A DNA stretch of 64,000 bases from Blastocatellia bacterium (GCA_016705245.1 JADIYM010000012.1:62001-126000), one strand, 5' to 3'; counted from the first letter of the stretch, positions 9,390-18,346 are shown. The notes: generated from the sequence alone by a model not told the origin. Made by a program: numbers and translations.

Positions 9390-9509
9390 GCTGGTAGGTG
9401 GAGCCGCGGTGCTAGTGCAGGCGGTGACGGCGACGGATTCCGTGTCCACCTGCGCGAGTTCACCTTCATGCCGCCCGGCGCTCGTGCAAACGCGGCAGTC
9501 GCCCCTGTG

Positions 9510-9590
9510 CCTTTGCGCCTTTGCGCCTTTGCGCGCGAATCTCCCATCGGCGTATGGAATCGCTCGCGCAAAGGCGCAAAGGCGCAAAGG
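9510..9590. repeat. inverted repeat, CGCAAAGG family, copy 2
   Basis: Three tandem CCTTTGCG units on the left, three CGCAAAGG units on the right, loop of about 30 bases. It lies between the kinase start and the stop of the beta-barrel gene, which read the same way. Confidence 0.85.
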
Positions 9591-9598
9591 ATCGAACC

Positions 9599-10090
9599 CT
9601 AGAACGTGAACACGATCCCCGTCGACACCCTCACGTTGTGCGCCGCCTCCGGATAGAACACCGGCGCGTAGTCGACCTGCACGATCCGTATGCTGATCCT
9701 GTCGTTGATGCGCGCATCCACGCCTCCGCCGAAGGCGGTTGCGAGCCCGACACTCGACGTCTCGAACTGGTCGAGCCCCGCGAGCGCGTGGACGTACGGC
9801 CGGATGTTGTCACCCTTGAACGTGTATTTCACGCCCGCCATATACGTGTGGTGCGTGTGTTCGCCGTAGTGACCATTCACGCTGCCCTCGATGCCGAGGC
9901 CGTTCGAGAAATTCCTCGTCACGGAAGCCTCGAATCCGTTGAGATTCAGCCTTTCACGGATGATGTCGTCGCTCTTGTATGAATACCCGCCGAAGACCTC
10001 GTATTTCGGCGCGCCCTGTGCGCGCGCTTCCTGGGACCCGAAGACGACGAACGCCGCGATGGCGAGAGCTACGAGTGCGAACTTGCGCAT
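9599..10090 (-). CDS. small outer-membrane beta-barrel protein
   Basis: 163 residues from ATG 10090-10088, with AGGAGGCTC upstream. Residues 1-24 are a signal peptide ending EARA-QG. The mature part alternates polar and hydrophobic residues (YEVFGGYSYKSDD, YMAGVKYTFKGD, FGGGVDARINDRI) and ends VSTGIVFTF, with the C-terminal Phe needed for outer-membrane insertion. This fits the OmpA-like / OmpW-like 8-stranded barrel group (PF13505). A nearby promoter is not obvious. Function unknown. Confidence 0.8.
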   Translation of the reverse strand: MRKFALVALAIAAFVVFGSQEARAQGAPKYEVFGGYSYKSDDIIRERLNLNGFEASVTRNFSNGLGIEGSVNGHYGEHTHHTYMAGVKYTFKGDNIRPYVHALAGLDQFETSSVGLATAFGGGVDARINDRISIRIVQVDYAPVFYPEAAHNVRVSTGIVFTF

Positions 10091-10242
10091 GATGAGCCTC
10101 CTGCGTGCTGGACTGACATTCAACCTGCCCAAAGCAGGGCAAGGTCCGTGCCACGCGTTTTCAGGCCCAATTCAGGGTATTTCCGTCGTCTCACCGCAGC
10201 CATTCTCCGACACCTGACACACGCTGCCGCCAGATCTCTTCA

Positions 10243-10337
10243 GACTCTGCGTTTTTGCGAGTCCTTTGCGTCTCTGCGGGAAACGCGGCCTCACGACAGT
10301 TTCTCGCAAAGACGCAGAGGACTCGCAGAGGCGCAGG
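10243..10337. repeat. inverted repeat, CGCAAAGG family, copy 3 (CTCTGCG variant)
   Basis: ACTCTGCGTTTTTGCGAG and CTTTGCGTCTCTGCGGG face CGCAAAGACGCAGAGG and CTCGCAGAGGCGCAGGG. Located between the divergent upstream side of the barrel gene and the glnE stop. Confidence 0.8.
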
Positions 10338-10347
10338 GCAGAAGACC

Positions 10348-13267
10348 CTAGAACTCTCTCTCGAACGCCGCGCGTATGGCCTCCATCGCCGACGCAACGG
10401 TGCCCTCCAGATGCTCGACATCACCGAACCCCGTCGCCGTGGCAATCTCTTCGAGCAACGGCCGCTCATCCGGCAACCGCGACGCATTCCGATCGCCGAG
10501 CAATCGCATCTCGTGGTCGATCCGTCGCAGCAGCACATACGCGTGCCCGAGATCGCGCGCAGACGTGTCGTCGATCGCGCCGATCGATCCGAGGTGCTCG
10601 ATGAGCGCGGTTGTGCCCCGCTCGGGAGGAAAAAACGTCCGGGTCCGCAGCTGCGCGTGGCGTGTCACGTAATACACGTCCATCATCCCGCCACGGCCCC
10701 ACTTGATGTTGCGGCCGACACGCCCGTGAAGGTGCTCGAGCTCGAGCCTGTTCGCGCGCAACGCCTCCTTGAGCCCTCCCGCTTCCCTGCGGCGTCGAAC
10801 ACGGCAGCGACGACCTGATCGCGGGCCTCGACGCCGAAGGCGGGATCGCCGGCGACGGGGCGCACCTTGAGGTAGGCCGTCAGCTCCCACGGCGACGCGC
10901 GTCCGTCGATGTACTCGAGCATCCGGTGGAGGCTCGATGCCAGGCGGCCGACCGCGCCCTCCGGGCGCAATCGGAAATCGACTCGGTAGACGTATCCCTC
11001 CCGCGTGAGCGCCGATAGCACCTTCACGAGTGTCTGCGAGAATCGGACGTAAAACGTCGAGGGATCGAGCGACGGATTCGGGCTCGGCATCTCGCCGTCG
11101 AACACGACGATGAGGTCGAGGTCCGATCCATAGTCCATTCCCGAGTGCCCCAGACGGCCGAGACCGAACAGGGCCATTCGCGGCTCGAGCTCGTCATCGC
11201 CCGTCAGTTCACCAAGTGCGATTCGCACCGCGTTCAAGAGTGAAGCCTCCGCAAGATCCGACTGCTCGCGGTTCACGGTCGCCAGTGAACGCTGTCCGAG
11301 GACGTCGTGTGCCCCGACGGCCACGATCTGCCGGTACCACGCCCGTCGCAGTGCGGCCATGCGGCCGGCCGTCGCGCTCTCGGCGCGGACGGCAGCTCCG
11401 ATCGCGTCGTCGAACTCGGCACGCGTTCTCGGCACGGTGCAGAAAAGCGTCCCGGGGATCTCGGCTGCGAGGAGCGGCTGCGCGACGAGAATCTCGCCGA
11501 AGAACTCGCCGGAGCCCAGCAGTCGAACGATCTGGTCGAGGCGCTCGGGTCCCCCGCCGAGCGCTCGCGCGGCCGCGCCGGGTTCCTCCGAAGTAGCCAG
11601 CGAGGCAAGGAATCGGTCCAGCCCGCGCAGGGCTCGCGCCGGACTCGGCAATCGCGAAGCAATGTCGACGAGAGTCGCGCGCCGGGCGGCCCGATCCTCA
11701 TCGCTGTCACCCCCCTCGGTCGGGCTTAGCGCGGCGAGTTGAACGGCCGCTGACTCCATAGGCCGCAGCGCGGCCTCGGCGTCAGCGCCGAAGCGCGCCT
11801 CGCTCGTGGGCGACCGCTCGAGCGCGAGCGCGACGAGGGTCGGCTCTACTACCCGGTCGGCGGTGGCGAAAACGCGTTCGGCGATGGAGCGAACGCGCGC
11901 GGCCCGTTCGGCGATCTGGGTCTTGAGCTCGGCACCGGGCTGTGCGCCGTCGATTCCGCATCGACGCGCGAGCACATCGAGCGCCTCGGCCTCGAGCGGC
12001 AGACGGTGCGTCTGTGCGCCCTGCGCCATCTGGAGCCGGTGCTCGACTGTGCGAAAAAACGTGTAGGCCTCAGAGAGCGTCGCGCGGTCGACGTCACTCA
12101 GGAATCCCTTGTCCGCCAATCGTTGAAGGCCGATGAGCACCTGGGGCGCGCGGATCCACGGGTCGGAACCGCCATAGGCGAGTTGCAGAGCCTGCGTTAC
12201 GAACTCGATTTCGCGGATGCCGCCGGGACCGAGCTTGACGTTGAAGCCGCCGCCGCGCGAGCGCTCCTTCTTCTCGATCTCGTCGCGCGCCTCGCGAACG
12301 CTGCGGATGGCGTCGGGGATGGGCTGCGGCTGGAAAATATCGTCGCGCAGATCAGTCAGCATTCGGGTGACGAGCGATTCTGATCCGGCAGAAGCTCGAG
12401 CGCGAATGAGCATCTGCCGCTCCCACGGCCGCGCCTTCGTTCGGTAGTAGTCGACGGCGCGATCGACCGCAACGGCGATCTCGCCGTCGCGCCCGTATGG
12501 TCGCAGGCGCAGGTCGACGCGATAGACGGGCGCCGTCGTGACGTGCGTGCCGACAAGCTTGAACAGTGACTCGGCGAGCTTTGCGAAGAATGCGTGGTTG
12601 TCGATGGCTTCGATCGTCGCGAGCCTGCCGGTCGACGAAGTTTTTCCCGCTCCCGAGTAGAGGAACATGAGGTCGATGTCCGACGCGTAGTTGAGCTCGC
12701 GGCTGCCGAGCTTCCCGAGCGAGACCACGACGAACTCGGCCTCGACGAGGCGTCCTCGCTCGTCGGTGGTGTGCGGTTGGCCGTATCGGTTGGCGAGCTG
12801 CTGTCTCGCGTGCGTGAGCGCCCGCGCGAGGATCGCGTCTGCGAGGTGCGAAAGTTCTTCGGTGGTTTCCGACAGCGTCGCGATGCGGAGGCAATCGCGC
12901 AGATAGATGCGCGCCATTTCCTGACGCTTGAAGGCAGTCAGCACGGCCTGCGGATCGTCACCGGAATGGCGCGCCGCGAAACGGCCGAGCTCTTCGACGA
13001 GGTCTCGCGCGTGGCGCCGCGCTCGAGTCCCTTCTTGCGCGTCAGCCAGCCGATCAGTTCCGGTTGAATGAAGAGGACGTCTCCGAGCCAGGGACTGTAG
13101 GCCGCCAGCGTCAGGAGGTTTGCAAGACTCGCGAGCTTCTGCGGAGTCGACGCTCGCGTGAGCCGGACGAATTCTTCCGGGCGCTCGGTTTCGAGTCGAT
13201 GGAGGAGCCGGCGCGGTGCTTCGCGATCGGGAAGCCGGTCGAGAAGTCGGGTGATCGTGTCGGCCAT
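10348..13267 (-). CDS. glnE: bifunctional glutamine synthetase adenylyltransferase / deadenylase, with two frameshifts
   Basis: About 973 residues, the size of GlnE. It controls glutamine synthetase by adding or removing AMP in response to nitrogen status. The deadenylase half has GKLGSRELNYASDIDLMF and a GPGGIREIEF motif; the adenylyltransferase half has GLGRLGHSGMDYGSDLDLI and GRGGMMDV. Each half therefore keeps its G-S/A-D-x-D-L nucleotidyltransferase aspartates. Two breaks split the frame: near 13003, where GAGACCTC should be GAGGACCTC, and near 10790, where GAGGGCTC lacks one base. Both restore continuous conserved sequence (DLVEELGRFAARH; LKEALRANRLELEHL), so I read them as errors rather than decay. 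The start is ATG at 13267, 18 bases after a TPR gene that is probably co-transcribed. Confidence 0.9.
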
Positions 13268-13285
13268 CGCGCGGGTCCGGTCGCG

Positions 13286-13651
13286 TCAGGCGCCGGGCTC
13301 GGCGTCGCAGAACTCGGCCGGGCCTGCCGTTCGAGTGGCGTCGAGTTCGGCGAGGAGCCGTCCGATGTGGTCGCGAGCTCGGGAGGCGCCATTGCGTTCG
13401 GCAGTCGCGACGCCGTCGACGAAGACGCGACGGGCGTCTTCGTGGCGGCCAAGCTCGACGAGGACGGAGCCGAGTTCCTGAAACGCCGCGGTGTATTCAG
13501 GGTTCACCCGAACGACGACCGAGAAGGCGTCGGCGGCTTTTGCAAGATCGCCGGCCTTGCGGTACTCGAGGCCGAGACCATAGTGGACCATGGCGTCGTC
13601 CGGCCTCGAGACAGCCATGGCTTCCAGGGCTTGCAGGCGCGATTGGGTCAT
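13286..13651 (-). CDS. small TPR protein upstream of glnE
   Basis: 121 residues from ATG 13651-13649; a longer frame upstream translates a CGCAAAGG repeat and the tRNA, so it is rejected. Two clear tetratricopeptide repeats: DDAMVHYGLGLEYRKAGDLA and PEYTAAFQELGSVLVELGRH, then a partial third helix pair. No signal peptide. The stop is 18 bases before glnE, so the two may share a transcript. TPRs mediate protein contacts; the partner is unknown. Confidence 0.75.
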   Translation of the reverse strand: MTQSRLQALEAMAVSRPDDAMVHYGLGLEYRKAGDLAKAADAFSVVVRVNPEYTAAFQELGSVLVELGRHEDARRVFVDGVATAERNGASRARDHIGRLLAELDATRTAGPAEFCDAEPGA

Positions 13652-13696
13652 CGACCCGGACGCTACCACGCGGCCTCGAGGAGCGGCAACGAACTC

Positions 13697-13815
13697 CCTT
13701 GCGCCTTTGCGAGTCCTTTGCGTCTCCGCGCCTTTGCGCCTTTGCGCCTTTGCGTGAACTTCTTTGCATCCATGTGTTTCCCGCAGAGACGCAAAGGACT
13801 CGCAAAGGCGCAGAG
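13697..13815. repeat. inverted repeat, CGCAAAGG family, copy 4
   Basis: A long copy with CCTTTGCGAGTCCTTTGCG and three CCTTTGCG units on the left and GCAGAGACGCAAAGG, ACTCGCAAAGGCGCAG on the right. It lies between the TPR gene start and the tRNA promoter. Confidence 0.8.
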
Positions 13816-13831
13816 CGTCGAACGCCGAAGT

Positions 13832-13861
13832 TTGACGCTCCGGTGCCGCGGCGGCTATCAT
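13832..13861 (+). promoter_or_regulatory. predicted promoter of the tRNA-Arg gene
   Basis: TTGACG (13832-13837), 18 bases, TATCAT (13856-13861). Transcription would begin about 10 bases before the tRNA, as is common for tRNA genes. Confidence 0.65.
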
Positions 13862-13878
13862 CCGGCGGTTCGTGGTAT

Positions 13879-13952
13879 GCGCCCGTAGCTCAATTGGATA
13901 GAGCATCAGACTTCGGATCTGAGGGTTGGGAGTTCGAGCCTCTCCGGGCGCA
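13879..13952 (+). tRNA. tRNA-Arg (anticodon TCG)
   Basis: A complete cloverleaf of 74 nt. Acceptor arms GCGCCCG and CGGGCGC pair fully, with discriminator A. The D arm is GCTC...GAGC, the anticodon stem TCAGA/TCTGA around loop CTTCGGA gives anticodon TCG (reads CGA), and the T arm is GGGAG-TTCGAGC-CTCTC with one G-U pair. No CCA is encoded; the next bases are CTT. It stands alone, next to a toxin-antitoxin pair that faces it. Confidence 0.95.
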
Positions 13953-13977
13953 CTTTAGAATCAGTCACACGAGTCGA

Positions 13978-14397
13978 CTACTCGGCCCAGGGGTTGATGA
14001 ACGGCACCCTCGCTGCTTGAAAGGGGGCCGTGTCACGCGTCGCCACCACCATTCCATTGGCTGCCGCAGTTGCCGCGATGTATCCGTCGGAAGCGCCGAT
14101 GGCCAAGCCAACTTCCCGCGCCCTCGCCATCAACTCGCCGTACGCATGCGAAGCGGCCAGGTCGAACGGCAGTACGCGGCCGGCAAACATTGGAAGGACG
14201 CGCGTTTCAAGGCTGTCTCGCAATCCGGTCCGGCGCCTGCCTGATGGCAACGAGGCCACGCCGAAGCGTAACTCTGCAACAGTGATGGCCGACAGATACA
14301 GCGTCTCAATCGGCTGGGCGTCAATCCACTCGACAACCCGGATTTCGGGAGCCATGCGGAGCGGCTCCGATATCACGTTCGTATCGACCAGGATCAT
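13978..14397 (-). CDS. PIN-domain ribonuclease toxin, FitB/VapC type
   Basis: 139 residues. The PIN-domain acidic residues are present: Asp in MILVDTN, Glu in VAELRFG, and Asp in GASDGYIAATA; TRD near the end is the fourth. The phrase NVISEPLR and the ELRFGVASLPSGRR stretch are typical of the FitB branch of VapC toxins. VapC proteins cut tRNA or rRNA at specific sites when free of antitoxin. Its start overlaps the antitoxin stop by 4 bases (ATGA). It converges on the tRNA-Arg gene, ending 25 bases from it. Confidence 0.9.
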   Translation of the reverse strand: MILVDTNVISEPLRMAPEIRVVEWIDAQPIETLYLSAITVAELRFGVASLPSGRRRTGLRDSLETRVLPMFAGRVLPFDLAASHAYGELMARAREVGLAIGASDGYIAATAAANGMVVATRDTAPFQAARVPFINPWAE

Positions 14398-14645
14398 GTC
14401 AAACGCACCGGTTTGGCGGGAGTCTTGTCGCGTTGCGCAAACACGGCGGCATCTTCATCGGTCAGTTTGGCACGCCGGCCAATTTCGGCCAGCATCGAAC
14501 CCAGCCTCAGTCGCCCCTCAGGCCTAACCGTTTCCTCCAGAATGGCGCGCACTTCAGCCTCGGTGCTGCGTCCATGTATGGCCGCTCTTACCCTAAGGGC
14601 ACGGTGCACCTCTTCAGGCACGTTGCGCACAGTCAATATCGCCAT
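14394..14645 (-). CDS. ribbon-helix-helix antitoxin, FitA/VapB type
   Basis: 83 residues. The N-terminus MAILTVRNVPEEVHRALRVR is a ribbon-helix-helix fold, followed by HGRSTEAEVRAILEETV, the usual FitA helix. The C-terminal 30 residues are the flexible toxin-binding tail. A GGAGGGA ribosome site lies 8-9 bases upstream of the ATG. The two proteins normally form a complex that represses its own promoter; upstream there are two CTGCATTC words (about 14660 and 14689) that could belong to an operator, but this is only a guess. Confidence 0.9.
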   Translation of the reverse strand: MAILTVRNVPEEVHRALRVRAAIHGRSTEAEVRAILEETVRPEGRLRLGSMLAEIGRRAKLTDEDAAVFAQRDKTPAKPVRLT

Positions 14646-15018
14646 GATTCAGTCCCTCCAACTGCATTCGATGACTGCACTTTAGCGTTCTGCATTCATT
14701 TCGACAAGCGGCGACCGCGAGATCGCCGATGCAAGTCTCGGTGCACTCGTTGCCGAGGCGGGGCGAACCTGTAAGTAGTCTTTCAGATCCCCGATCGCTC
14801 CATACCGTTGAACGCTACACGATACCGTGTCATCCCCTGCCGCCGAGTGAATCGGTAAATAGTTGATGTCATTGATCTTTCCTTCTGGCACGTCATTCGC
14901 GTTACCGATGGCGTCAAGTGAAATGCGTTTGGGACCCGGCCACCACGGTGGGCCCGATGCAATGTTCGAGCGGCCACGGCCAGCGCGCCGGGCAGTTTGG
15001 AGATGAAGGAGAGCAGTC
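14646..15018. other. gene-poor region between the antitoxin and the next secreted protein
   Basis: About 370 bases, visibly richer in A/T than its surroundings. It must hold the promoters of both divergent genes. A minus-strand open frame crosses it and continues antisense through the start of the 15019 gene; a part of it (roughly 14700-14960) has ordinary amino acid composition but no motif or credible start, so I do not call it. Confidence 0.4.
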
Positions 15019-16194
15019 ATGAAGTCAATTACATTCAACCGACTTGCAAGTGCAGTTATGATTGGCGCCGTCGCGCTGGCGGGTGTAAGTACGCCGGCAC
15101 TGGCGCAGAGTGGCGGCAAGAGGGCACAGCGTGTCGAAAAGGCCGAAAAGGCCCAGACGGGCACCGTTGCGCCGAGGGCGGTCAAGGTAAAGCGCGGCGT
15201 GAAGAACCAGGCCCCCGCCGCCGAACCCGTACCGATCAACCGTGATCAGCCAACCCTTCGTAAGGTTGACCGCACACGTAAAGTCGAACGCACCGCGCGT
15301 CCGGTCGTTACGCAGCCGAAGGCTCCGAAGAACGCCGTTCGCGTCCCCAATAACAATGGTCCGGTCGTCGTCCAGCGAGCCGAAAAGCCGATCAAGGTCC
15401 GAAAGCCCTCGTCCGCGCCTCTCTCGGACGATAGCGTCGTCGTTCGCAAGCCGGGCCGGGTAAATCCGACCGTGCGTCCGTCCGACGATAGCGTCGTCGT
15501 TCGCAAGCCGGCCAGGGTCAACCCGAACACGCGGCCGTCCGACGCCGTCTACCCGGGAAGGAACCAGACGGTCAACCGCGCCGCGCGCGTGTCCGACCAG
15601 ATCCAGCGAAGCCGCATCGCCGAGAACAAGGCGCGCGTTTCGACCTACAACAACTACCTGATCCGTCAGACGCGGATCGCCGACCAGCGTCGTCGTGAGC
15701 TGCAGCTGCAGCGGCGTCTCGCGCAGGCTCGTTACATGGAAGACTACTGGCGTCGTCTCGCGCAGCAACAGCAGCGCGTGAACTCGTGGCAGTCGTACAA
15801 CTACAACAACGATCCGTACTTCTACACGCCGGCCAACTACCGGTACGGGTACGGCGGCAGCTACTACGAAACGAACCAGTACGGTGCGAACCTCCTTCAG
15901 CAGGCCATCAACGAGGGCTACCGGGAGGGCTACGATGCCGGCCGTGCAGATCGGAACGACAGCTGGCGCTACGGATACCAGGACTCGTTCGCGTTCCAGG
16001 ACGCCAACTACGGCTACAATGGAATGTATGTCTCGCAGTCGTCTTACAACTACTACTTCCGCCAGGGCTTCCAGCGGGGGTATGAGGACGGCTACTACAG
16101 CCGGAACCAGTACGGCCGTAACGTGGGCGGCACCCTTGCCGTTCTCGGCGCGGTGATCGGGACGATCCTGGTCCTCGAAGCGATAAACGACTGA
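15019..16194 (+). CDS. secreted repetitive protein with aromatic-Gly motifs
   Basis: 391 residues, ATG with AAGGAGAG upstream. Signal peptide ends near PALA-QSGG. Residues 30-190 are basic, Pro- and Val-rich, with two near-identical SDDSVVVRKP-x-RVNP units (15430-15540) and a third degenerate one. Residues 195-250 are helical and Arg/Gln-rich. The C-terminal third has repeats of aromatic-x2-G-aromatic-x2-G type (INEGYREGYDAGRAD, YRQGFQRGYEDGYYSR) and ends with a hydrophobic segment GGTLAVLGAVIGTILVL. The same GY-x2-G signature recurs in the protein at 32429. It ends in a strong terminator. Function unknown; an envelope or surface role is likely. Confidence 0.7.
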   Translation: MKSITFNRLASAVMIGAVALAGVSTPALAQSGGKRAQRVEKAEKAQTGTVAPRAVKVKRGVKNQAPAAEPVPINRDQPTLRKVDRTRKVERTARPVVTQPKAPKNAVRVPNNNGPVVVQRAEKPIKVRKPSSAPLSDDSVVVRKPGRVNPTVRPSDDSVVVRKPARVNPNTRPSDAVYPGRNQTVNRAARVSDQIQRSRIAENKARVSTYNNYLIRQTRIADQRRRELQLQRRLAQARYMEDYWRRLAQQQQRVNSWQSYNYNNDPYFYTPANYRYGYGGSYYETNQYGANLLQQAINEGYREGYDAGRADRNDSWRYGYQDSFAFQDANYGYNGMYVSQSSYNYYFRQGFQRGYEDGYYSRNQYGRNVGGTLAVLGAVIGTILVLEAIND

Positions 16195-16221
16195 GCCGGG
16201 ACTCGAACGCAGCTGATAGCG

Positions 16222-16262
16222 AAGCCCCCGCGGACAAACGTCCGCGGGGGCTTTGTGTTTTC
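16222..16262 (+). terminator. rho-independent terminator of the 15019 gene
   Basis: A 14-bp perfect stem AAGCCCCCGCGGAC / GTCCGCGGGGGCTT with an AAAC loop, followed by TTGTGTTTTC. It begins 28 bases after the stop codon. Confidence 0.85.
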
Positions 16263-16282
16263 GGAGTCATCGCCGATTCGCG

Positions 16283-16378
16283 CCTCTGCGTCTTTGCGAG
16301 TCCTTTGCGTCTCTGCGGGAACCTGTCGCGAAGGGAAGTTTCTCGCAAAGGCGTAGAGGACTCGCGAAGACGCAGAGT
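16283..16378. repeat. inverted repeat, CGCAAAGG family, copy 5 (CTCTGCG variant)
   Basis: CCTCTGCGTCTTTGCGAG and CTTTGCGTCTCTGCGGG face CTCGCAAAGGCGTAGAGG and CTCGCGAAGACGCAGAG. It sits between the terminator above and the P1 peptidase start, and is nearly the same as the copy at 10243. Confidence 0.8.
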
Positions 16379-16427
16379 CCAACTTGCCCTGGAACGGTGG
16401 TATCTTCCACGAACCCCCGAGGTTTCC

Positions 16428-17522
16428 ATGGCCACTCGCCGAACCGTCCTCAAAGCCGCTGCGGCACTCGCGCTTCCCTTCACCGACGGCCCGATCGGCC
16501 GCAAGCGCCTGCGCGAATTCGGCCTTCGCATCGGACTGCTCTCCCCCGGCCCTCTCAACGCGATCACCGACGTCGCCGGAGTCACTGTCGGCCAGGCCAC
16601 CGTCATCGACCCCGCGAAGAAGGCACGAACCGGCGTGACCGCCATCCTTCCGCGCGGGACGTTCGGGTCCGCTCCGTGCGCTGCCGGCGCGGCGGTGCTC
16701 AACGGCAACGGCGAGATGACCGGCGTGTTGGCAATCCGTCGAACCGGACTTGTCGACGTTCCGATCCTGCTCACCGGCACGGCAAACATCGGCATCGCAT
16801 ACGACGCGGCGCTCTCGGCCATCTTCACTACTCGCGGCAGCGACATTCCACCGAACCCGGTCGTAGCGGAATGCTGGGACTCCCTCGGCGACATCCGCGC
16901 GCGCCACCTCACGGCCGAGCACGTCCTGCAGGCCATGAAGTCCGCTGCGTCCGGACCGGTCGCTGAAGGCGGCGTAGGTGGCGGCGCTGGAATGACGTCG
17001 TACGGATTCAAGGGCGGCATCGGCACGTCGTCTCGCTTGGTTTCGAAGGACCACGGCGGCTATACGGTCGGCGTCCTCGTGAACGCAAATCACGGGACTC
17101 GTGAACAGCTCACGATTGCCGGCGTTCCCGTGGGCCAGGAACTGCGCGGCTACCCGGCCGAACGCGCGCGGTCCGCAAGCTCGATCGTGATGGTTGCGGC
17201 AACCGATGCGCCGCTTTCGGCTCGGCAGCTCGAACGACTTGCGCTGCGGATGGCTATGGGCCTCGCGCGCACGGGCGCGACGGCAAACACGTCGTCGGGT
17301 GATCTGATGCTGGCCTTCTCGACCGCGAAGTTCGGCACCGTTCCGCTCGCCGACGAGCGCCTTACGCCGCTTTACCAGGCCGTCGTAGATGCAACGGAAG
17401 AGTCCGTCCTTAACTCTCTCGCGCTTGGCACGGACGTAGTGGGCGCCGATGGCACGCCCTGCCCGGGACTTCCGCTCGATCGCGTCGTTGCCATGCTCAA
17501 GTCGCGAGGAGCCATCCGATGA
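16428..17522 (+). CDS. P1-family (DmpA/BapA-type) aminopeptidase, probably Tat-exported
   Basis: 364 residues from the ATG at 16428. The N-terminus TRRTVLKAAAALALP resembles a twin-arginine signal. The body fits the DmpA fold: ITDVAGVTVGQATV at the start, GEMTGV, GGGAGMTSYGFKGGIGT, GVLVNANHG, and ASSIVMVAATDAPL, where the second Ser is the expected autoproteolytic nucleophile that becomes the N-terminus of the small subunit. Family members cut themselves and then release N-terminal D- or L-amino acids or beta-amino acids from short peptides. The usual G-S at the cleavage site is S-S here. The stop overlaps the next gene (ATGA), a short paralog. Confidence 0.9.
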   Translation: MATRRTVLKAAAALALPFTDGPIGRKRLREFGLRIGLLSPGPLNAITDVAGVTVGQATVIDPAKKARTGVTAILPRGTFGSAPCAAGAAVLNGNGEMTGVLAIRRTGLVDVPILLTGTANIGIAYDAALSAIFTTRGSDIPPNPVVAECWDSLGDIRARHLTAEHVLQAMKSAASGPVAEGGVGGGAGMTSYGFKGGIGTSSRLVSKDHGGYTVGVLVNANHGTREQLTIAGVPVGQELRGYPAERARSASSIVMVAATDAPLSARQLERLALRMAMGLARTGATANTSSGDLMLAFSTAKFGTVPLADERLTPLYQAVVDATEESVLNSLALGTDVVGADGTPCPGLPLDRVVAMLKSRGAIR

Positions 17523-18130
17523 TCGCGACGATTGCAGAGATCCGCACGGCCGAAGGCCGAGTCGCCGGGATCGGCATCTTCCCCCGCGGCGACAAGCTTT
17601 CCGGACTAGAGCTTTACCGTGCTGCGTACGCCGGCGACGGGGCCGAAATGACGGGCGTCCAGGTGATGGACGAATTCGAGACGATGTCGGGTCCGGTGCT
17701 GATGGCCGCAACCACGTCACTCGGCGAGGTCTACGATGTGGCGCTCACGATGGCGTTCGCGCGCAGCGCCGAGCTCGAGATCGGTTCCGGCTGGCCGCCG
17801 GTCGTCATCGGCATCGACCTCCTCATACCCGTCGGCCTCTCGAGCGTCACGCGGGCCCAGTCGGGCGACGTCGAAGCCATCGTCCACGGCGGCTCGACGC
17901 AGTCGATTGCGATCGTTATCACGTCGCGCGACGTCAACGCTGCCGCGCTTCGCCACGCCGCCGAATCGGCGCGCAGCCTGCTGCGGGCGCCGAAATCGAT
18001 CGCCGTTGCCATTTCGACGGCGACGCCGCCAGCCGGTGGCGGCCGCTGGAGTCTCGAGCTCGACGATGCTGTCCGCAAGGCCGTCACGGAAGCACTCGAT
18101 CCGGAGCGCCCGACGCCGTCATCGACCTAG
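17519..18130 (+). CDS. minimal P1-peptidase paralog
   Basis: 203 residues, ATG overlapping the upstream stop by 4 bases. It can be aligned by eye with its neighbour: IFPRGDKLSG for ILPRGTFGSA, GDGAEMTGV for GNGEMTGV, GEVYDVALTMAFAR for GIAYDAALSAIFTT, then STQSIAIVITSRD for SASSIVMVAATDA and SIAVAIST for DLMLAFST. About 150 residues between the two halves are missing, including the GGGAGM and NANHG segments. A Ser is still present at the nucleophile position (QS-IAIV). No export signal. It could be an inactive partner subunit, a minimal self-processing enzyme, or a decayed copy under weak constraint. Confidence 0.7.
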   Translation: MIATIAEIRTAEGRVAGIGIFPRGDKLSGLELYRAAYAGDGAEMTGVQVMDEFETMSGPVLMAATTSLGEVYDVALTMAFARSAELEIGSGWPPVVIGIDLLIPVGLSSVTRAQSGDVEAIVHGGSTQSIAIVITSRDVNAAALRHAAESARSLLRAPKSIAVAISTATPPAGGGRWSLELDDAVRKAVTEALDPERPTPSST

Positions 18131-18239
18131 TGAGACGCCCGTGGACTTGTCACATAATCCTTGACGACACTGACATTGCACGCCTCACGCATCAGTACCG
18201 TGCGTCTTGAGACACGTTCGTGAGCAACGCGCGCCGATT

Positions 18240-18336
18240 GGCCCAGAACCCGGAGCGCAGCGACGGGCCGACTGTACAATCCGAGACGCGTGGAGATTTC
18301 AGTCGGCCCCTCGCTACGCTCGGGGTTCTGGGTCGG
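18240..18336. repeat. inverted repeat with AACCCGGAGCG-type arms
   Basis: Left arm GGCCCAGAACCCGGAGCG plus CAGCGACGGGCCGACTG; right arm CAGTCGGCCCCTCGCTACG plus CTCGGGGTTCTGGGTCGGCC. Arms of about 36 bases with few mismatches around a 25-base loop. It directly precedes the amidohydrolase gene. The GAGCG-x-AGCG core links it to the REP-like family. Confidence 0.75.
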
Positions 18337-18346
18337 CCGTTGACAC

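Noticed and set aside
10683..13267. glnE as a decayed pseudogene
   Set aside because: Both nucleotidyltransferase sites are intact and each break is corrected by one base in a G run, so error is more likely than decay.
14682..15239. 185-codon minus-strand open frame
   Set aside because: Its first half is antisense to the secreted protein at 15019. The rest looks less biased but has no start, motif or ribosome site.
4862..16378. Arrays of short repeats as a CRISPR array
   Set aside because: Units are 8-10 bases in opposed arms with no regular spacers, and no cas gene is near.
16095..17720. 541-codon open frame on the minus strand
   Set aside because: Antisense to the P1 peptidase, which has clear family motifs; the reverse frame has none.
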